Assembly (NCBI GenBank): GCA_002118135.1 | Contig: BDIU01000110.1 | Span: 232,053-296,052 of the forward strand | Direction of reading: 5' to 3' | Source of the DNA: Trebouxia sp. TZW2008 | Taxonomy: Eukaryota > Chlorophyta > Trebouxiophyceae > Trebouxiales > Trebouxiaceae | Length of the DNA stretch: 64,000 bases | Shown here: piece by piece, positions 47,174 through 58,691 of the stretch | How the letters are laid out: each line of letters starts with the position of its first letter | Position numbering within the stretch: the stretch's first letter is position 1 | The notes under the pieces: generated by a model | What the model was told of the DNA's origin: nothing | Databases searched by the model: none | What the model saw: only the letters and a program-made list of their open reading frames with translations | Position numbers and translations under genes: made by a program

Positions 47174-48112
47174 TGCTCGAAGCACGTTGCAAATTTGTTG
47201 TGTCACTGACGCTCTGGCCTCACGTCGATCCGTAGCAGGCACAACGTAAGCGGACATGCATGTAAAGTTGTCAAGCGGAAAAGTCTGGAACCCAGCTGTC
47301 TCAGAAACATTTTGAATGTCGTAGTTGAGTGAGTCGTGACAAAATTGCTTGCTGCAGATGCTCGGGCTCACGCTTGACATCAGCATAAGCAACATACATG
47401 ATCACGAAGTGTTTTCAACCATGACAAGTTTGTCAGCATGTTGCCAGCGGTTTGTCTTCCCATATGCATGTCACACTGGCCATGGATGGCTGACACCGGT
47501 GTACCTGAATGACACCTCACGCCATACTGGATTTCGCACGAAGCGTGCAATGCATGCCATGATGCATGAAACCCCAACGCAATCATCAGGACAGCGCTGC
47601 ATGGCTCGCAATTGGTACTGTATACTTGCATGGTTACAAGCCATCATGACTCTCATAATGATCATTCGTTGTCAATGCCACTTTAATCTACAATGCAGCT
47701 CCACTTGCGAAAACCCAACCATCAACGCCAAAATTGGATTCCGCTGGCAATTGAGCTTTGCCTTCCGTGTACACAAAGGGTGCAAGTGCAACATGAAGTG
47801 CATCGACTAAAAGTGAGGACAAGTAAACCACACAGAGCTGAGACTATATCATGGCTTGAAGCCAACAGCTGATTCTGACCAAACAATTGCAAGTACTAGT
47901 TGTCAAGTGCACAGACATACACAAGGGCCACATAGGGCTTGACAGATGCACCTTGCGTGGTACAAACTATGACCCTAGGCCTACTGTCCATGATTCACAA
48001 GTATTGCCAGTCTGCAAGCCTTGCAAGTCTCCAAAGCAGCAACTGAATGTTGTTCACCCCAGCTGAAGGCTAAGATTCATACGGTATCACGCCGCAGATC
48101 TTCACAGTGTAA
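47174..48112. other. Spacer, promoter of MsrB
   Basis: No gene supported. The first 150 bases upstream of MsrB (47174-47320) are CG-containing and likely promoter. The rest is CG-poor and ends at the 3' side of the small gene at 48113. Confidence 0.45.
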
Positions 48113-48816
48113 CTACTGGTTTCCAAATCTTCCATGGTAAGTGCTGCCTTTGCGCTCAAGCTCACCGCTATGCTGTGGCTCAAACAACTTGGCGCCTGGA
48201 GTTGCGCCAAAGTGTCCTTGGTATGCGCAAGGTTCAGCGTCGCTGTGAGTGGCTGGCATTCCATGTGATGCTTGCGATTCATCCACTGTTTGGTGGTCAT
48301 CATTGTTGAACGATGCTTGGCTGAATTTGCCTTGGTAGCCTGCAAACATTGCAATACAGTCTTCATATGTATGCTAGGTATGTTGCTTGCTTGCCATATG
48401 TAACAGAAACTGCAAATTGCAAGATTTGGAGCACAGGCAAAAACATGGGAGAAACACTGATGAGGCTGAAACTCACTTGCACTTCTGTGCAGCCCACTGC
48501 CAACTTCGGAGTGGCCTGGCATGTATGCGCCGTGGTACCCAGTCTCGCCGTACATCTTTAAGCAAGCAGACCTGAAAACAGCACAAAAGAGCTGAAATGA
48601 CACACACAGCTTGACGAACTGGGTGACGTTTGAGATCCTGGCAACGCTCGGTAACTTGGCAAATCTCAATGATGAATGGAATGCAGCAAGCGTCGATGGG
48701 TATGATGCAACAGCAGCAACTGCATTGCTCGGCGTAAGACGCAGCGCAAAACTCGGCCTTGAACTGACGGCAGGTAAGCTGCTGCTACAGGGTAAACATG
48801 TGCTGCGGCAGGCCAT
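48113..48816 (-). CDS. Small organelle-targeted protein with YxGx[FY] repeats, 176 aa
   Basis: Exons: 48816-48608, 48571-48477, 48339-48113 (phases 2 and 1), 176 residues. The N-terminal 70 residues are Ser/Ala-rich with Arg/Lys and no acids (MACRSTCLPCSSSLPAVSSR...), as in plastid or mitochondrial transit peptides. The mature part carries four short repeats of aromatic-glycine type: GYHGAYMPGH, SYQGKFSQ, AYQGHFGATPG, TYHGRFGNQ, the last at the very C-terminus. Between them the chain is acidic and polar. I know no family with this pattern. The first intron is only 36 bases, a multiple of three without a stop, so it may be retained in some transcripts. The gene faces cystathionine gamma-synthase across a CG-rich region, and the two may share a promoter. 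Confidence 0.65.
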
Positions 48817-49553
48817 TCTGCAGCAATGATTGACGAGACCGAAACAAGCTAAGCTATGATGAAGGTAGCTTTGCTTGGCGAAATCAGCCTGTCACGCAGC
48901 GTAGTGTACAGGGCCGAAGGCAACGGCAGCTGTGCCACCTAGAGTGGACGACAATGTGGGCGTTCTTACCTGCTGAAGGCTACGGCACAGTGCGCACTCT
49001 GACTCGATGCACGAGGGTCGCACGCTTCGCCAAAACAAAACAGACGCAGTAGCTGTGCGGCTCCAAACAAGTCTCAGGCAGCGCTTTTGGTTTTGTACCC
49101 GCTTGAAAGGTTTTGAGCGCTAAAGTCCAGCTGGCCACGATTCAGTATCCCCACGTGGACTGCCACGTCAAATTGGTACACAATTGCCCGCACTAGCAAA
49201 TCCAAATAAAGATTTGCTGACACATCAGCGCGTGCTGCCACGTGCGTGGAAAATGGTCATGTCGCTTCGGCGTCATGACTCACCATTACGCCCACGCCGG
49301 GTGACTCATCAAGGGCCCACCTTAATCGCCCCGCCCTATTGCCCTATCAGGTTTTGCCGCTTCTGCCTTTACGCACACCGTAAGTGCGGCTGCTATTGAA
49401 TTGTCGTTGACCTTGTCGTCGCGAATCACAGGCAGCGCAAGTCGACGCGAGCAAAACGCTTGCTGCAGACCGAAGGCTTCACTCAATTCGGCCGAGTCCC
49501 TTGGCCCCCCCCATCAGCACATATTTCCCAGAGCGAGCCTCAGCGAGTTGCCC
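48817..49553. promoter_or_regulatory. CG-rich divergent promoter region
   Basis: Lies between the starts of the YxGx[FY] gene (-) and cystathionine gamma-synthase (+). CG dinucleotides are dense, about nineteen in the 250 bases from 48880, against a handful in equal lengths of nearby introns. It contains a perfect 8-base inverted repeat at 49195-49218. The open frame continues upstream of the CGS ATG to about 49401 without an ATG. Confidence 0.6.
49195..49218. repeat. Inverted repeat in CGS upstream region
   Basis: AGCAAATC and GATTTGCT are perfect complementary arms separated by CAAATAAA. It could be a dyad binding site or chance; it lies about 340 bases before the ATG. Confidence 0.5.
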
Positions 49554-52500
49554 ATGACCGGTGCACACCTTCTCGCGGCTGGTCCGGTGAAGCTGCGAGC
49601 GCCGAGCGCGCAGTGTTGGACGGACAGGCATGTGCACAAAGTTGTGGGCTGCTCGAATCAGCAAAGAAATAGCACCTTAAGGTGGGCCCGAAAGCCCGCA
49701 ACAAAAGTTCAGGCGGTGTCAGAGGAGCTCGTTGAGAGCGTCACCGGCAATGGAGCGCACAATGGACAAGGATCAGCATCGTCAGCAGCACCTGTCAGGC
49801 AAAGCACGCTGTCAGTCCATGCTGGGGAGTCTCAGGGCAGGTGTAAAGTGGCAGACTCTCTCACCACACCAATATGCTGCACTTCTACCTACTACTTTCA
49901 GGATACAGCTGAGCTGATAGCATACCAAGAGGGACGCTATGGGTCATATGAGTATGGCAGGTGAGATTGCTGCAACTTCTCAGTTTGCAAACTGTCTTTG
50001 CTGCCAAGCAACTGTCAAATGCAGTCAGATATCTCTGGAATTTCAAGCAATCACCGCTGCGCTGGCAATGCGTGCATTGATCACCATCTTGATCAATACT
50101 CAGCATGCTCACAACTTATCTTGATTGGCATTGTTGTGCATTAGATTCGTAAGGTATGGTCAATCCTGATGTTGTAAGATTTGTGCCTGAACATCATTGG
50201 ACATGCACTATCTACATTTGATTTCCCTTGAACCCAATAAGAATGCTCATGTTAAGGGTCATCTTGATATAGCAGATTCTGCAGCCCTGCCCATGTGTAT
50301 ATACAGGATGCCAACATGAAGTGCATAAGTAGAATAAAATCATAAACGAGTCACTCACCTTCACTCATCCAAATGCGCATGCACTTGATGACTACATGGC
50401 ATCACTATGACATGACAGCCAAGCACCTCCCATCACTGTCGCGCTCCTCATGATATATTGTATGCTCAGGTACGGCAACCCAACAAAATAACCTAAACTG
50501 ACACACATGCACCTGAACACTGCATGCCAAACATCATACAGTAAAGTCTTTGTAACAACCGCTTTGGTTACCGACAAATTTGTCCTTACTGAGAGGGACC
50601 ACTGCAGTCAGAACGCAGTGATTGGTTACCAATGGCGTGGTCCTTACATCGAGTGTCCTTACAACAAGAGTTTACTGTACATCATCAGCCCTGCCCCAAC
50701 TTGCCCTTATGTGCTCAGGTATGGCAACCCCACAACCAGAGTGGTTGAGGAGAAGATCAGGGAGCTTGAGGGAGCTGAGGACTGCTTGATCTCATCCTCC
50801 GGCATGAACTCAGCCACCACTATGTTGCTAGCCCTGGTCCCGGCAGGCGGCCACATCATCACAACAACAGACTGCTACCGTCGCACAAGGCAGTTCATCC
50901 AGACTGTGTTGCCCAAGATGGGTGTGACCGCGACTGTACTGGACCCCAGCGATATGGGTGCTTTGGAACGGGCACTGGAAGAGCATGACACCTCTGTGTA
51001 CTTCTCAGAGTCTCCTACCAACCCATACCTCAGGTCAGGCTTGCCATTTTGCCTTCAGCAGATGCTCCCCCAAACAAATATGTTTCCGTAAGCTATACCC
51101 CGGACCCCTCACTTTTGAGGGGCACAGGGCGCAGAAAATTAGACTAGCTTTCAGTGAAGAGGTGAAAAGACAAGTTTGCACTGACAGGCATAAGTGGATG
51201 CCTTTTGGATTAGAAGGAGCCCAGCATGTCCTTCCATTGCCTGTCTGTGAGTTTATGGTTTCCACTGGCTCACCCAGGGCCGCTGGATGCATTCAATTTT
51301 GTCAGTATTCTGCTGCTGTGGAACACCCCCTCTGACAGGAGCTGCAAAATGCATGTATCTGGACCTTGTGTTTTGTCTAAGCTTGCAGAACTGCACCCTT
51401 GCTCTTGAAAGGCTAGGGGACCCACAAGTGTATGTGTGAGGCTTAGGTGTGCCAACGCAGCAGATCTAGGCAGCATGCCCACTCTCAGCAATGCCGCCTA
51501 GCCTTGATGTGCTGGCCTTACTGTTCCTCACACATACACATGAAGGTCCCTAACCTGTTGAGAGCCATTGAATAGCGGAACTGGTACGTATTCATAGGTT
51601 CATTGCATGGCTCAAACGTTGTCAGCGTTTTGCTGCTGAGTGAACTTTTTCAGGGTAAATTCCACTCACAGTCTTGATCTAGGTTTTTCGCTGTTTAGAG
51701 CATTACAGTTGTGATGAAGCCCAGCTGTCAGCATTCTGCTGCCAGGTTACCTGAAAGCAAGCTTTGCTATACAACCTTCTTTCACTATACAGCGCACTGC
51801 TGGCTCAGTCACCCAAGTGTGTGCACAACAGTCTGACAATGCAACTGAAGGCATTTTCTAATACAGATGACAAGTGAGCGACATGTCAGCGTTCCATGTC
51901 CTAGTGCGGCAACGTTCACCCATGCCCTCAAGACAAGCCTGCCTGGCGAGACAGGACTTGTGCCGCATACACCAGCGATGTATGCTAGAAAACGTAATAC
52001 TTGAGGTCATTACTCATGTGTATCCCAACATACTAGCATCTTTGTTTTCAGGTGTGTGGATGTCACCAAGATAGCAGAGCTATGCCATGCCAAGAACACG
52101 CCAATCTGCATCGACGGCACCTTTGCAACTCCCATCAACCAGCGTGCCATTGACCTAGGAGCAGACTTGGTTCTCCATTCAGGCACAAAGTATCTTGCAG
52201 GGCACAATGATGTCCTAGCAGGGGCCCTTTGTGGCAAGTCAGACTTGGTTGCACAAGTGAGGGCCATGCACAATGTGCTTGGCGGCACATTAGACCCTCA
52301 TGCAGCGTATCTCATGCTCAGAGGCATGAAGACACTAGGACTCAGAGTTGAGCATCAGAACAAGACTGCACTAGAGATAGCTAAGCGTTTAGAGAGTCAT
52401 CCCAAGATAGATCGTGTACATTACCCTGGGTTGCCCAGCCATCCAGATCACCGCATTGCCAAAGAGCAGATGAAGGGCTTTGGTGGTGTTGTCAGTTTTG

Positions 52501-52745
52501 AGGTCAAAGGCGATCTTTGGACCACAGCCAAGTTTGTTGACAGCGTCAGGATACCATACATTGCACCATCGCTGGGTGGAGTTGAAACCCTCATAGAGCA
52601 GCCAACTGTCATTTCATATTGGGATCAAGGGCCAGAAAAGAGGGCTTCATATGGGATCAAGGACAACTTGATCCGTTACAGCTGTGGCATTGAGGATGTG
52701 GAGAACTTGTGGGATGACATTGCTCAAGCCTTGCAGCAGATCTAA
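49554..52745 (+). CDS. CGS1: Cystathionine gamma-synthase, plant type, 471 aa
   Basis: Exons: 49554-49960, 50719-51033, 52052-52745, both introns splitting an Arg codon (phase 2); 471 residues. The enzyme makes cystathionine from O-phosphohomoserine (plants, algae) and cysteine with PLP, the first committed step of methionine synthesis, in the plastid. Signatures of the Cys/Met-metabolism PLP family are complete: STLSVHAGE, YGNPTTRVVEEKIRELEGAE, SSGMNSATTMLLAL, SPTNPYLR, the plant-type ICIDGTFATPINQ, the PLP lysine in LHSGTKYLAGHNDV (about K287), and SLGGVETLIEQP. The first 90 residues are a poorly conserved targeting region; I see no clear MTO1 autoregulatory motif of land-plant CGS. The start chosen is the first ATG in frame; the frame is open further upstream but without ATG. 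Intron 1 contains a decoy copy of the exon-2 acceptor near 50461. Confidence 0.95.
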
Positions 52746-53228
52746 GTTGCCTTGATGTCAGGCTTGGTTTTAACATGCACAGTCCTGCCTGCTACATGGA
52801 TGAATAAGTGTTCATGTGCAGGCTGTCTGTACTCTGAATTGCCAAATTGTGCCCTGCTGACGTTCTGTCAGGGCACTGTAAAGGACTGAACAACAGATGC
52901 TGAGTAGTCACTGTGTTGCCTTGTTCAGATTTCGCCAATTCTTTTACAAGTGTAAACCGCACTGCCTGCAACAACACTTTACTCGTTGATCATCAATCAA
53001 AGCGTCAGCAATGTACACAGTCAAACGCATTTATACACTTGTAACGCATTCATCATGAGTGGTGATCACTCAGCTCGTAACTGAAACCTTTTGCACTGTT
53101 TGCGGACTGGAACAGTAAATATACAAAACTTTCGCTACAGGTGTCACACATGCACGTACTGTATGCTTCTTGACTGATCATCCGCTGAACTTTGTACTGA
53201 CAGCCTCTGGTTACAACTCAACATCATC
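52746..53228. other. Convergent 3' spacer
   Basis: Between the 3' ends of CGS (+) and the PP2C gene (-). Two TGTAA-like words on + (near 52950 and 53040) could serve CGS polyadenylation. No gene seen. Confidence 0.45.
53211..53215 (-). terminator. Likely TGTAA poly(A) signal of PP2C gene
   Basis: On the minus strand TGTAA lies 14 bases after the stop codon of the PP2C gene (53231-53229). Same spacing as at the J-domain gene, which favours a real signal, though a five-base word is weak evidence. Confidence 0.35.
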
Positions 53229-56200
53229 TCAGAACATTCCGAACATGCCAGATCCTCTCTTCTTTTTCTTGGCCTGCCAGCCCTTTTCTGTGGATCCCAG
53301 CAGGTCAATGACAGCCACAGCTACATTGTCATATGTATGCCTTCTGAGAGCAAGGCGAGCTATCTCATCTGCAACATCCTGAGCCGTGTTGCCACGCTTG
53401 AATCTCTGCCTTGCAATATTTGCAACTTGCTTGCTGTCCATCACATCCCTGCATGCAAGCAGACTGCTTGCACCATGAACAGGTATAGCGTGGACACACC
53501 AGACAGTTGTCCTCTACAGACATTCAATGCATGAGCTTAGTTGTGAGTGGTGTCACAGTTTCTCTCATGCTCAGGTGAGCTTCAAGATTCAAACATGAAT
53601 GAGCAGCATGATCGTTGAGTGCTAATGGTTCCTGCATCAAATCAGCTGATCTGCAACATGCCACATAAAAGCACCCACTTTTTCCAACAGCTTGATCGCA
53701 CCATTTGTGAACATGCAGCAAGCACCCCTCCTGCCAATAGACAGCAGCAGATGTAGGCAAATTCAGTGGGGATACACATTGAGCAATGCATGCACCAAGA
53801 CTGATGCAGATTGTAAGTTGACAGCTTGCAGAAGGACACAGCAAACACACTGGTGCCATGAGGTCAGGCATGCAGCGTGATGCAGATTCAAATCACAAGG
53901 TGACAGCTCACCAGAGTCCATCAGAAGCAACAATCAAGAACTCATCGCCTTCTTGCAGCTCAATCTCTCTCACATCAGGGGTGCACACCACAGGGTCTTT
54001 TGTGAACTTGATGCCATCTGCAAAGTCTTGCGTCCATTGCTCTGTTCTGCAAAATGATACCAAAGTGTTGAGTCCAAAAAGGGGCCTGAAGTATGACGAC
54101 GCAGCTGCTTCAGTGATTGGGTGTGCAGCTTATTGTTGCAGCTCAGGGGTGAATGGCCAACAAGATTCAGCATGTGAGGCATCCAGACTGGTGACAGACA
54201 TGTCGAAATGACGCAGGATCGTTTTGGTTTGCATGAGATAGTGTTGTGTCATGGACCATCAAAGAGCAACATGGATGCAGGTGACTGAACAGTTGAGGCG
54301 CACTGCACTCTGCACCAAATGGGTTTCGATAAAGGTGATGCAGCAACAGTGGATGTGAAAATTATGGTGCTGTGCCGGCCATATATAATTTTGCCATATA
54401 GACGGCGGTCTGTGTGCAATTGATTTGATTTGCATGCTGGCTGATGATTCACAAATTGCAGTAAGCACACATGCAAATAAATTTGATGTTGCTGAGACGC
54501 TCACTCAACGCCCTTCTGCAGCATGACTGGCAGTCCGTCCCCTTTGAACTCCTTGTCGCCAAAGGCTCTGGAAACGGCCAGAATGTCACAAACCCTGCCG
54601 TCATCAATCCAGCCTCCTGCCTCTTTGACTCGGTGGCTTTCTGATGTCACTGTCTTGCCCTGACCATACAGTCTACACAGACAAGAGGTTGTCATCAGCA
54701 TGTGAGAGACTGCTGCATTAGTTACTTTCAGAGGCCTTTGTGGCTTTCTGATCAAAGAATGATACAGTCTGCATGAGAATGCAGCTGTCGTCGTAAGTGG
54801 ACAGAGCAATGCCAGCTTCCATAAATATACCTTGCAATTTACATCTGTCTGATGTCACTGTCTTGCTTTTGTCTATAGAGTTGGCACGGACAACTGGCGT
54901 GACAATTGTCTTTGAACAATGCAATGGGCACCATTTGCAATGTTGTTACAGTTGTAGTGGTGCAGAAATGTTGATAATTTCTGTAGTGACAGTTTGCAGA
55001 AGCAACGCAGCATGAAATCTAAAAGCTGTGGGGACACATTACTTCTCATGTGACAGATGCAGCATGCAAGGGGAATGATTGCACAGTACTTGCAGCCAGA
55101 ACGTTGACAGCGTGTTGAGTCTGACAGATCGTACATAAACAGTGTGATGTGGGAGTCATTGTGTGCATCAGATCTTGCGTTCAGAGGGCTGAACTCAATA
55201 CTGTATGCAGCGCTTTGCTGACAAAAGCAGAGAGTGAACGAACAAGCAGCAACGGCATCATCAAAACCATGAGACACTGCAGACCCTATGCCTTTGAGTG
55301 ACACACAAGCGAGCGTCTGAGTCGCAAAATCATAAAAATTCAAAGTCAGCACAGGACCTGCTGCTTTGAGACACTTCAGTACATGCTGTGCACATAATTG
55401 CAACGCAAGGCAGACGGCATGTACGAGAGCAACCAGTCTGTGTCACAATGCTCAGTGTTTTGACAGTGCAGAACACTGAGATTTGGAGTAACATTGCTTG
55501 TCTGCGCAGTACACACTGCAGCTTGCTTTGCATTCAACTGCAAGGCTCAGTAAAAGGCCATGCTACTCACACATGGCACATATGTGCAAGTTTGCTCAAC
55601 AGAACAAGCCAGCCCTGACGAGACAGGACTGAGGCCACACACGATCAGGACTTTGCTAGAATCCGTCATTAGTCGTGATCATTATGCAATCATTGTCGTT
55701 ATTACACACATCAAGCCAAAGTCAGAGAAACAGACAATGCAATTGCAGCATTTCTGGTGTGCAGATCACCTTCAGCCTGAGTGGTAGTAATTGGAGTTGC
55801 ACGGGTCAGCTCTTTAGACACGAAAACAATTGCAATTGCAAGCAGGCATGTAAAGAATGTAAACAAGTGCAAACACGGTAAGATGACTCTCACCTGTGCT
55901 CTGTCGAGAGATCAACAGCCTGGCCATTTCTGCACAACACAGCTCTGCTGTCACCCACATTTGCAATGACGGCCCTGTCCTGACGGATCAATGCCACAGT
56001 TGCAGTGGTCCCACAAGCCTGGTCCTCTTCACCAGCCCCACTCTCGTCTGCAGCAGCTCAAGTTGGCTTGGATGCAATGTATTAGACTAGCTGGAGTTGA
56101 CAGCTGCAATGAAGAAACAGCAGCAGCTGCCTTTCACAGTTCCCTGGTGTGGCTAGGTATTGGAGACAGCTTGGATGCAGCCAACCAAATCTGGCATGGA

Positions 56201-57807
56201 AGCAATTCGCCAAATTTCTGGTGCTGGATCTGATTTTCTCATGTTGGTCCTGGCATCACCACTTGCAACAGCTACATTGTCAACAAACTTTCCCTTGTGT
56301 TTCCATGCAGCTAGGGGTTGGAGACAGGTTGCATGCAGCTGGCAGCACCAGCAGCTGAAGATATGGTGAACAGACTTGGCACTTTAGAGGCTTGAGTGGC
56401 GCAGACAAGTGACGACAAGGAAAACTTGCCACTGTCTCATGTTGGCAAGCAGTCATGCTTGCACATGCCATACTGCTGCTTGCAAAGTCCAAATGCATGT
56501 CAATTTGTGTGCACGTGACATTAAATGCACAGTATGATCTGATCCACAAGCAGCCTAGAGTGAACACATGACCAATGAGAATTAAAGTGGTGCATGAACA
56601 ACAGGAATTCAGACTATCATTGATGATACGACATTTACTATCGGTTTAAGGGATTGGATGGTCATTTCAGGACAGTAAGTGATGTAGGCTCTCACGTTCA
56701 AGCCAATGCAGAAGCTGCTTGTCAGCTTCATGGAAGGTGTCCTTGAGTGACTGGGCAAACTCTGTGGGACAGCCAACACCCTCTTGATCCGATTCTGCAA
56801 ATGACAGGACACAGTCAAAATGGCTTCATGCACAAGCCCAAGAAACAATTTGTGATCTTTCGAAGCATTTGAGCCAGCCTGCTATGCAAACCAGGAGTGC
56901 TGACAGGAACAGCAGGGAGGTATCAGAGCTTACAATGGCAGTCAAAAGACTTTGAGCATCAGCCTGCCACATCCTTGGGATGCAAACATTGCATCAAGCC
57001 AAATGCTTGGTGCAAGTCACGGTGCATGCAACTGATCTTGCGAAAGGCAACACAGAGTATGATCTCAGATCAGCAAGCTATGCACGATCTGGGGAATTAC
57101 AGCCTGGATCGCAACAAAGCTGCAGGAACTATAGCAGTCATATGCAGAGCAAGACAAGCAACACTTTGTCTGACAGCTGCACAAGTTGCAAACTCAGGAA
57201 GACTGAGAAACTCACTCTGAACCTCTGTGTTGTGGAGCTCATCATTGATGCTTTCTGACAGTATTTTGTACAAATTCTGGCTCATATAGTCAGCTGCCAA
57301 GTGCCCTCCATGCCCATCAAAGATAGCTGCAGGCACAAAGAGATCGGTTCAGATGCAAGACATGCAAGCCCGTTTGAACTAAAGGACGTGTCATGCAGCC
57401 AAGTGAGATACAAGTCACGAAGCTTCACCTGCGTAAAGAAAACCACACCGACCCCTGGGTACTATGGCAGCGTAGTCTTCCATTTCGTCCCGAGGGCCTT
57501 GCAAGGTCGCAAGGCCGTACTGTAAGGGGCCTTGCTCAGCGTATCGTTCATCCCAAACGCTGTCGTCAACAGACTGAAAAGCAACCGATGCGTCCGCTGC
57601 TTCTGCTGTAGCTCTACAGCACGTCTGCTGCGTGCGCAAGCCGCGCCTGGCTTGCTTAGGTGGTAGGGCTGAGCACTGAAAGCTCTTTGAGCATGAGGCA
57701 AGCTTGTGACTGCTCTTTCGGGAAGTCAAAGGCGAGCGATCCAACGGAAGTTTCGATGTGCTCAGTACGCTTTCCATAACTGCTGTATGGAACAGTGACC
57801 CTGCCAT
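53229..57807 (-). CDS. PP2C-type protein phosphatase, TAP38/PPH1-like, 421 aa
   Basis: Seven exons: 57807-57429, 57326-57216, 56794-56696, 56047-55894, 54672-54505, 54046-53912, 53448-53229; phases agree at all six junctions; 421 residues. PP2C motifs in order: LQGPRDEMEDY, AIFDGHGGH, GTTATVALI, ANVGDSRAVLCRNGQAVDL, KEAGGWI, ILAVSRAFGDKEFKG, IVASDGLWDVMDS and the C-terminal DNVAVAVIDL. Metal-binding Asp residues of DGHGG and SDGLWD are present. Spacing and wording (RVKEAGGWI-DGR, PDVREIELQEGDEFLIVASD) are closest, from memory, to the plant thylakoid phosphatase TAP38/PPH1, which dephosphorylates LHCII and drives the state 2 to state 1 transition. The first 80 residues are a Ser/Arg-rich transit-type extension, consistent with the plastid. 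It ends in a basic tail (KKKKRGSGMFGMF). Another plastid PP2C subfamily cannot be excluded. Confidence 0.9.
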
Positions 57808-58135
57808 GGTTTACAAAAGACCCGACTGAGTCAACGCTTCACATACCTCCGGCCTAGAGAGAGGCGAACCTTTGCGCGCTGCGCAAGTGCTTAGTCCGCG
57901 ATCCTCTTGATTGAAATCTTGACCTGAACCTTTACGCCGTGCGATGATAGCCTACGCGATGCGATGCGTTGAGTTGTAAGTTGCATTGGATTAGTAATAC
58001 AACTTTTGTCCATGATGCGCAAGCAAGCAGCTTGTCAGGCGGATGCGGCGAACAAGACCAAGCTATCGAGGCGCACTTGAGAGTTTTGTTGACTTGTGTC
58101 AAGTTGGCAGTTGACTCAAGAAGCATCTGCAGCGA
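57808..58135. promoter_or_regulatory. Short CG-rich bidirectional promoter
   Basis: Only 328 bases separate the ATG of the PP2C gene (-) from that of the zinc-finger gene (+). The sequence is dense in CG (for example GCGCGCTGCGCAAG near 57876 and TACGCGATGCGATGCG near 57953). Both genes must be driven from here, so a shared promoter is likely. Confidence 0.6.
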
Positions 58136-58691
58136 ATGGGCGGAGGCAACGGCCAGAAAGCCGCTACAGCTCGTGCTCGTAAGGAAAAGGAAGCGGCAAA
58201 GTCCAAAGCTGGTGCGTTATGCTACTTGTCAGCCAAATGAAACCCAAAGTATTCGCTGGGATCTCAGATCCATGGCATGGAGTGCAGGAGTCAGTCAGCT
58301 CAAACAGAACGCAGCAGCACAGAATGTAGTGGTGAGCCTTTGCACGTGAACCATCGTCATTGTGATGTTGTGCTGGCCCATCAGGGTGGTCAGATTCCAC
58401 ATCGTTCCTGGGTTGCTGCAGTGTCAGATTTGCCGGGCTTCCTTCATGTGCACAGCCTCAGCAACAAAGCTGCAGGAGCATGTAGACAGCAAACACTCCA
58501 AGAACGGTTATGAGGTGATGCTGCTTGCTCGTCCGAGCTTTCCCTTCATGTTGGCATATCCACAAACTGGACATGTGTTGGCTTGCAGCTGGATGCGACT
58601 TGCATCTCCATGCATGTAGCACATCGTTATAGACTGTGGCTGAACAGGTTGTGCAATGCAGGCATGCTTCCCCAAGGGTCAAACAGCTTGA
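58136..58691 (+). CDS. Small C2H2 zinc-finger protein, At2g23090-like, 80 aa
   Basis: Four exons: 58136-58211, 58288-58331, 58422-58514, 58662-58691; 80 residues. The N-terminus MGGGNGQKAATARARKEKEA is the strongly conserved start of a plant and algal family of very small proteins (annotated in Arabidopsis as uncharacterised At2g23090), with the basic SERF/4F5-like first half. The second half holds one zinc finger: C41-x2-C44 and H60-x4-H65 (CQICRASFMCTASATKL ... HVDSKH), and the protein ends ACFPKGQTA, matching the family's ACFP end. Function is unknown; the plant members are abundant, possibly nuclear or nucleolar. The last exon codes for only nine residues. Start is unambiguous from conservation. 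Confidence 0.92.

Noticed and set aside
47349..47810. 153-codon + frame upstream of MsrB
   Set aside because: It lies antisense to MsrB's likely promoter, has many Cys/His/Met typical of non-coding frames here, and no splice partners.
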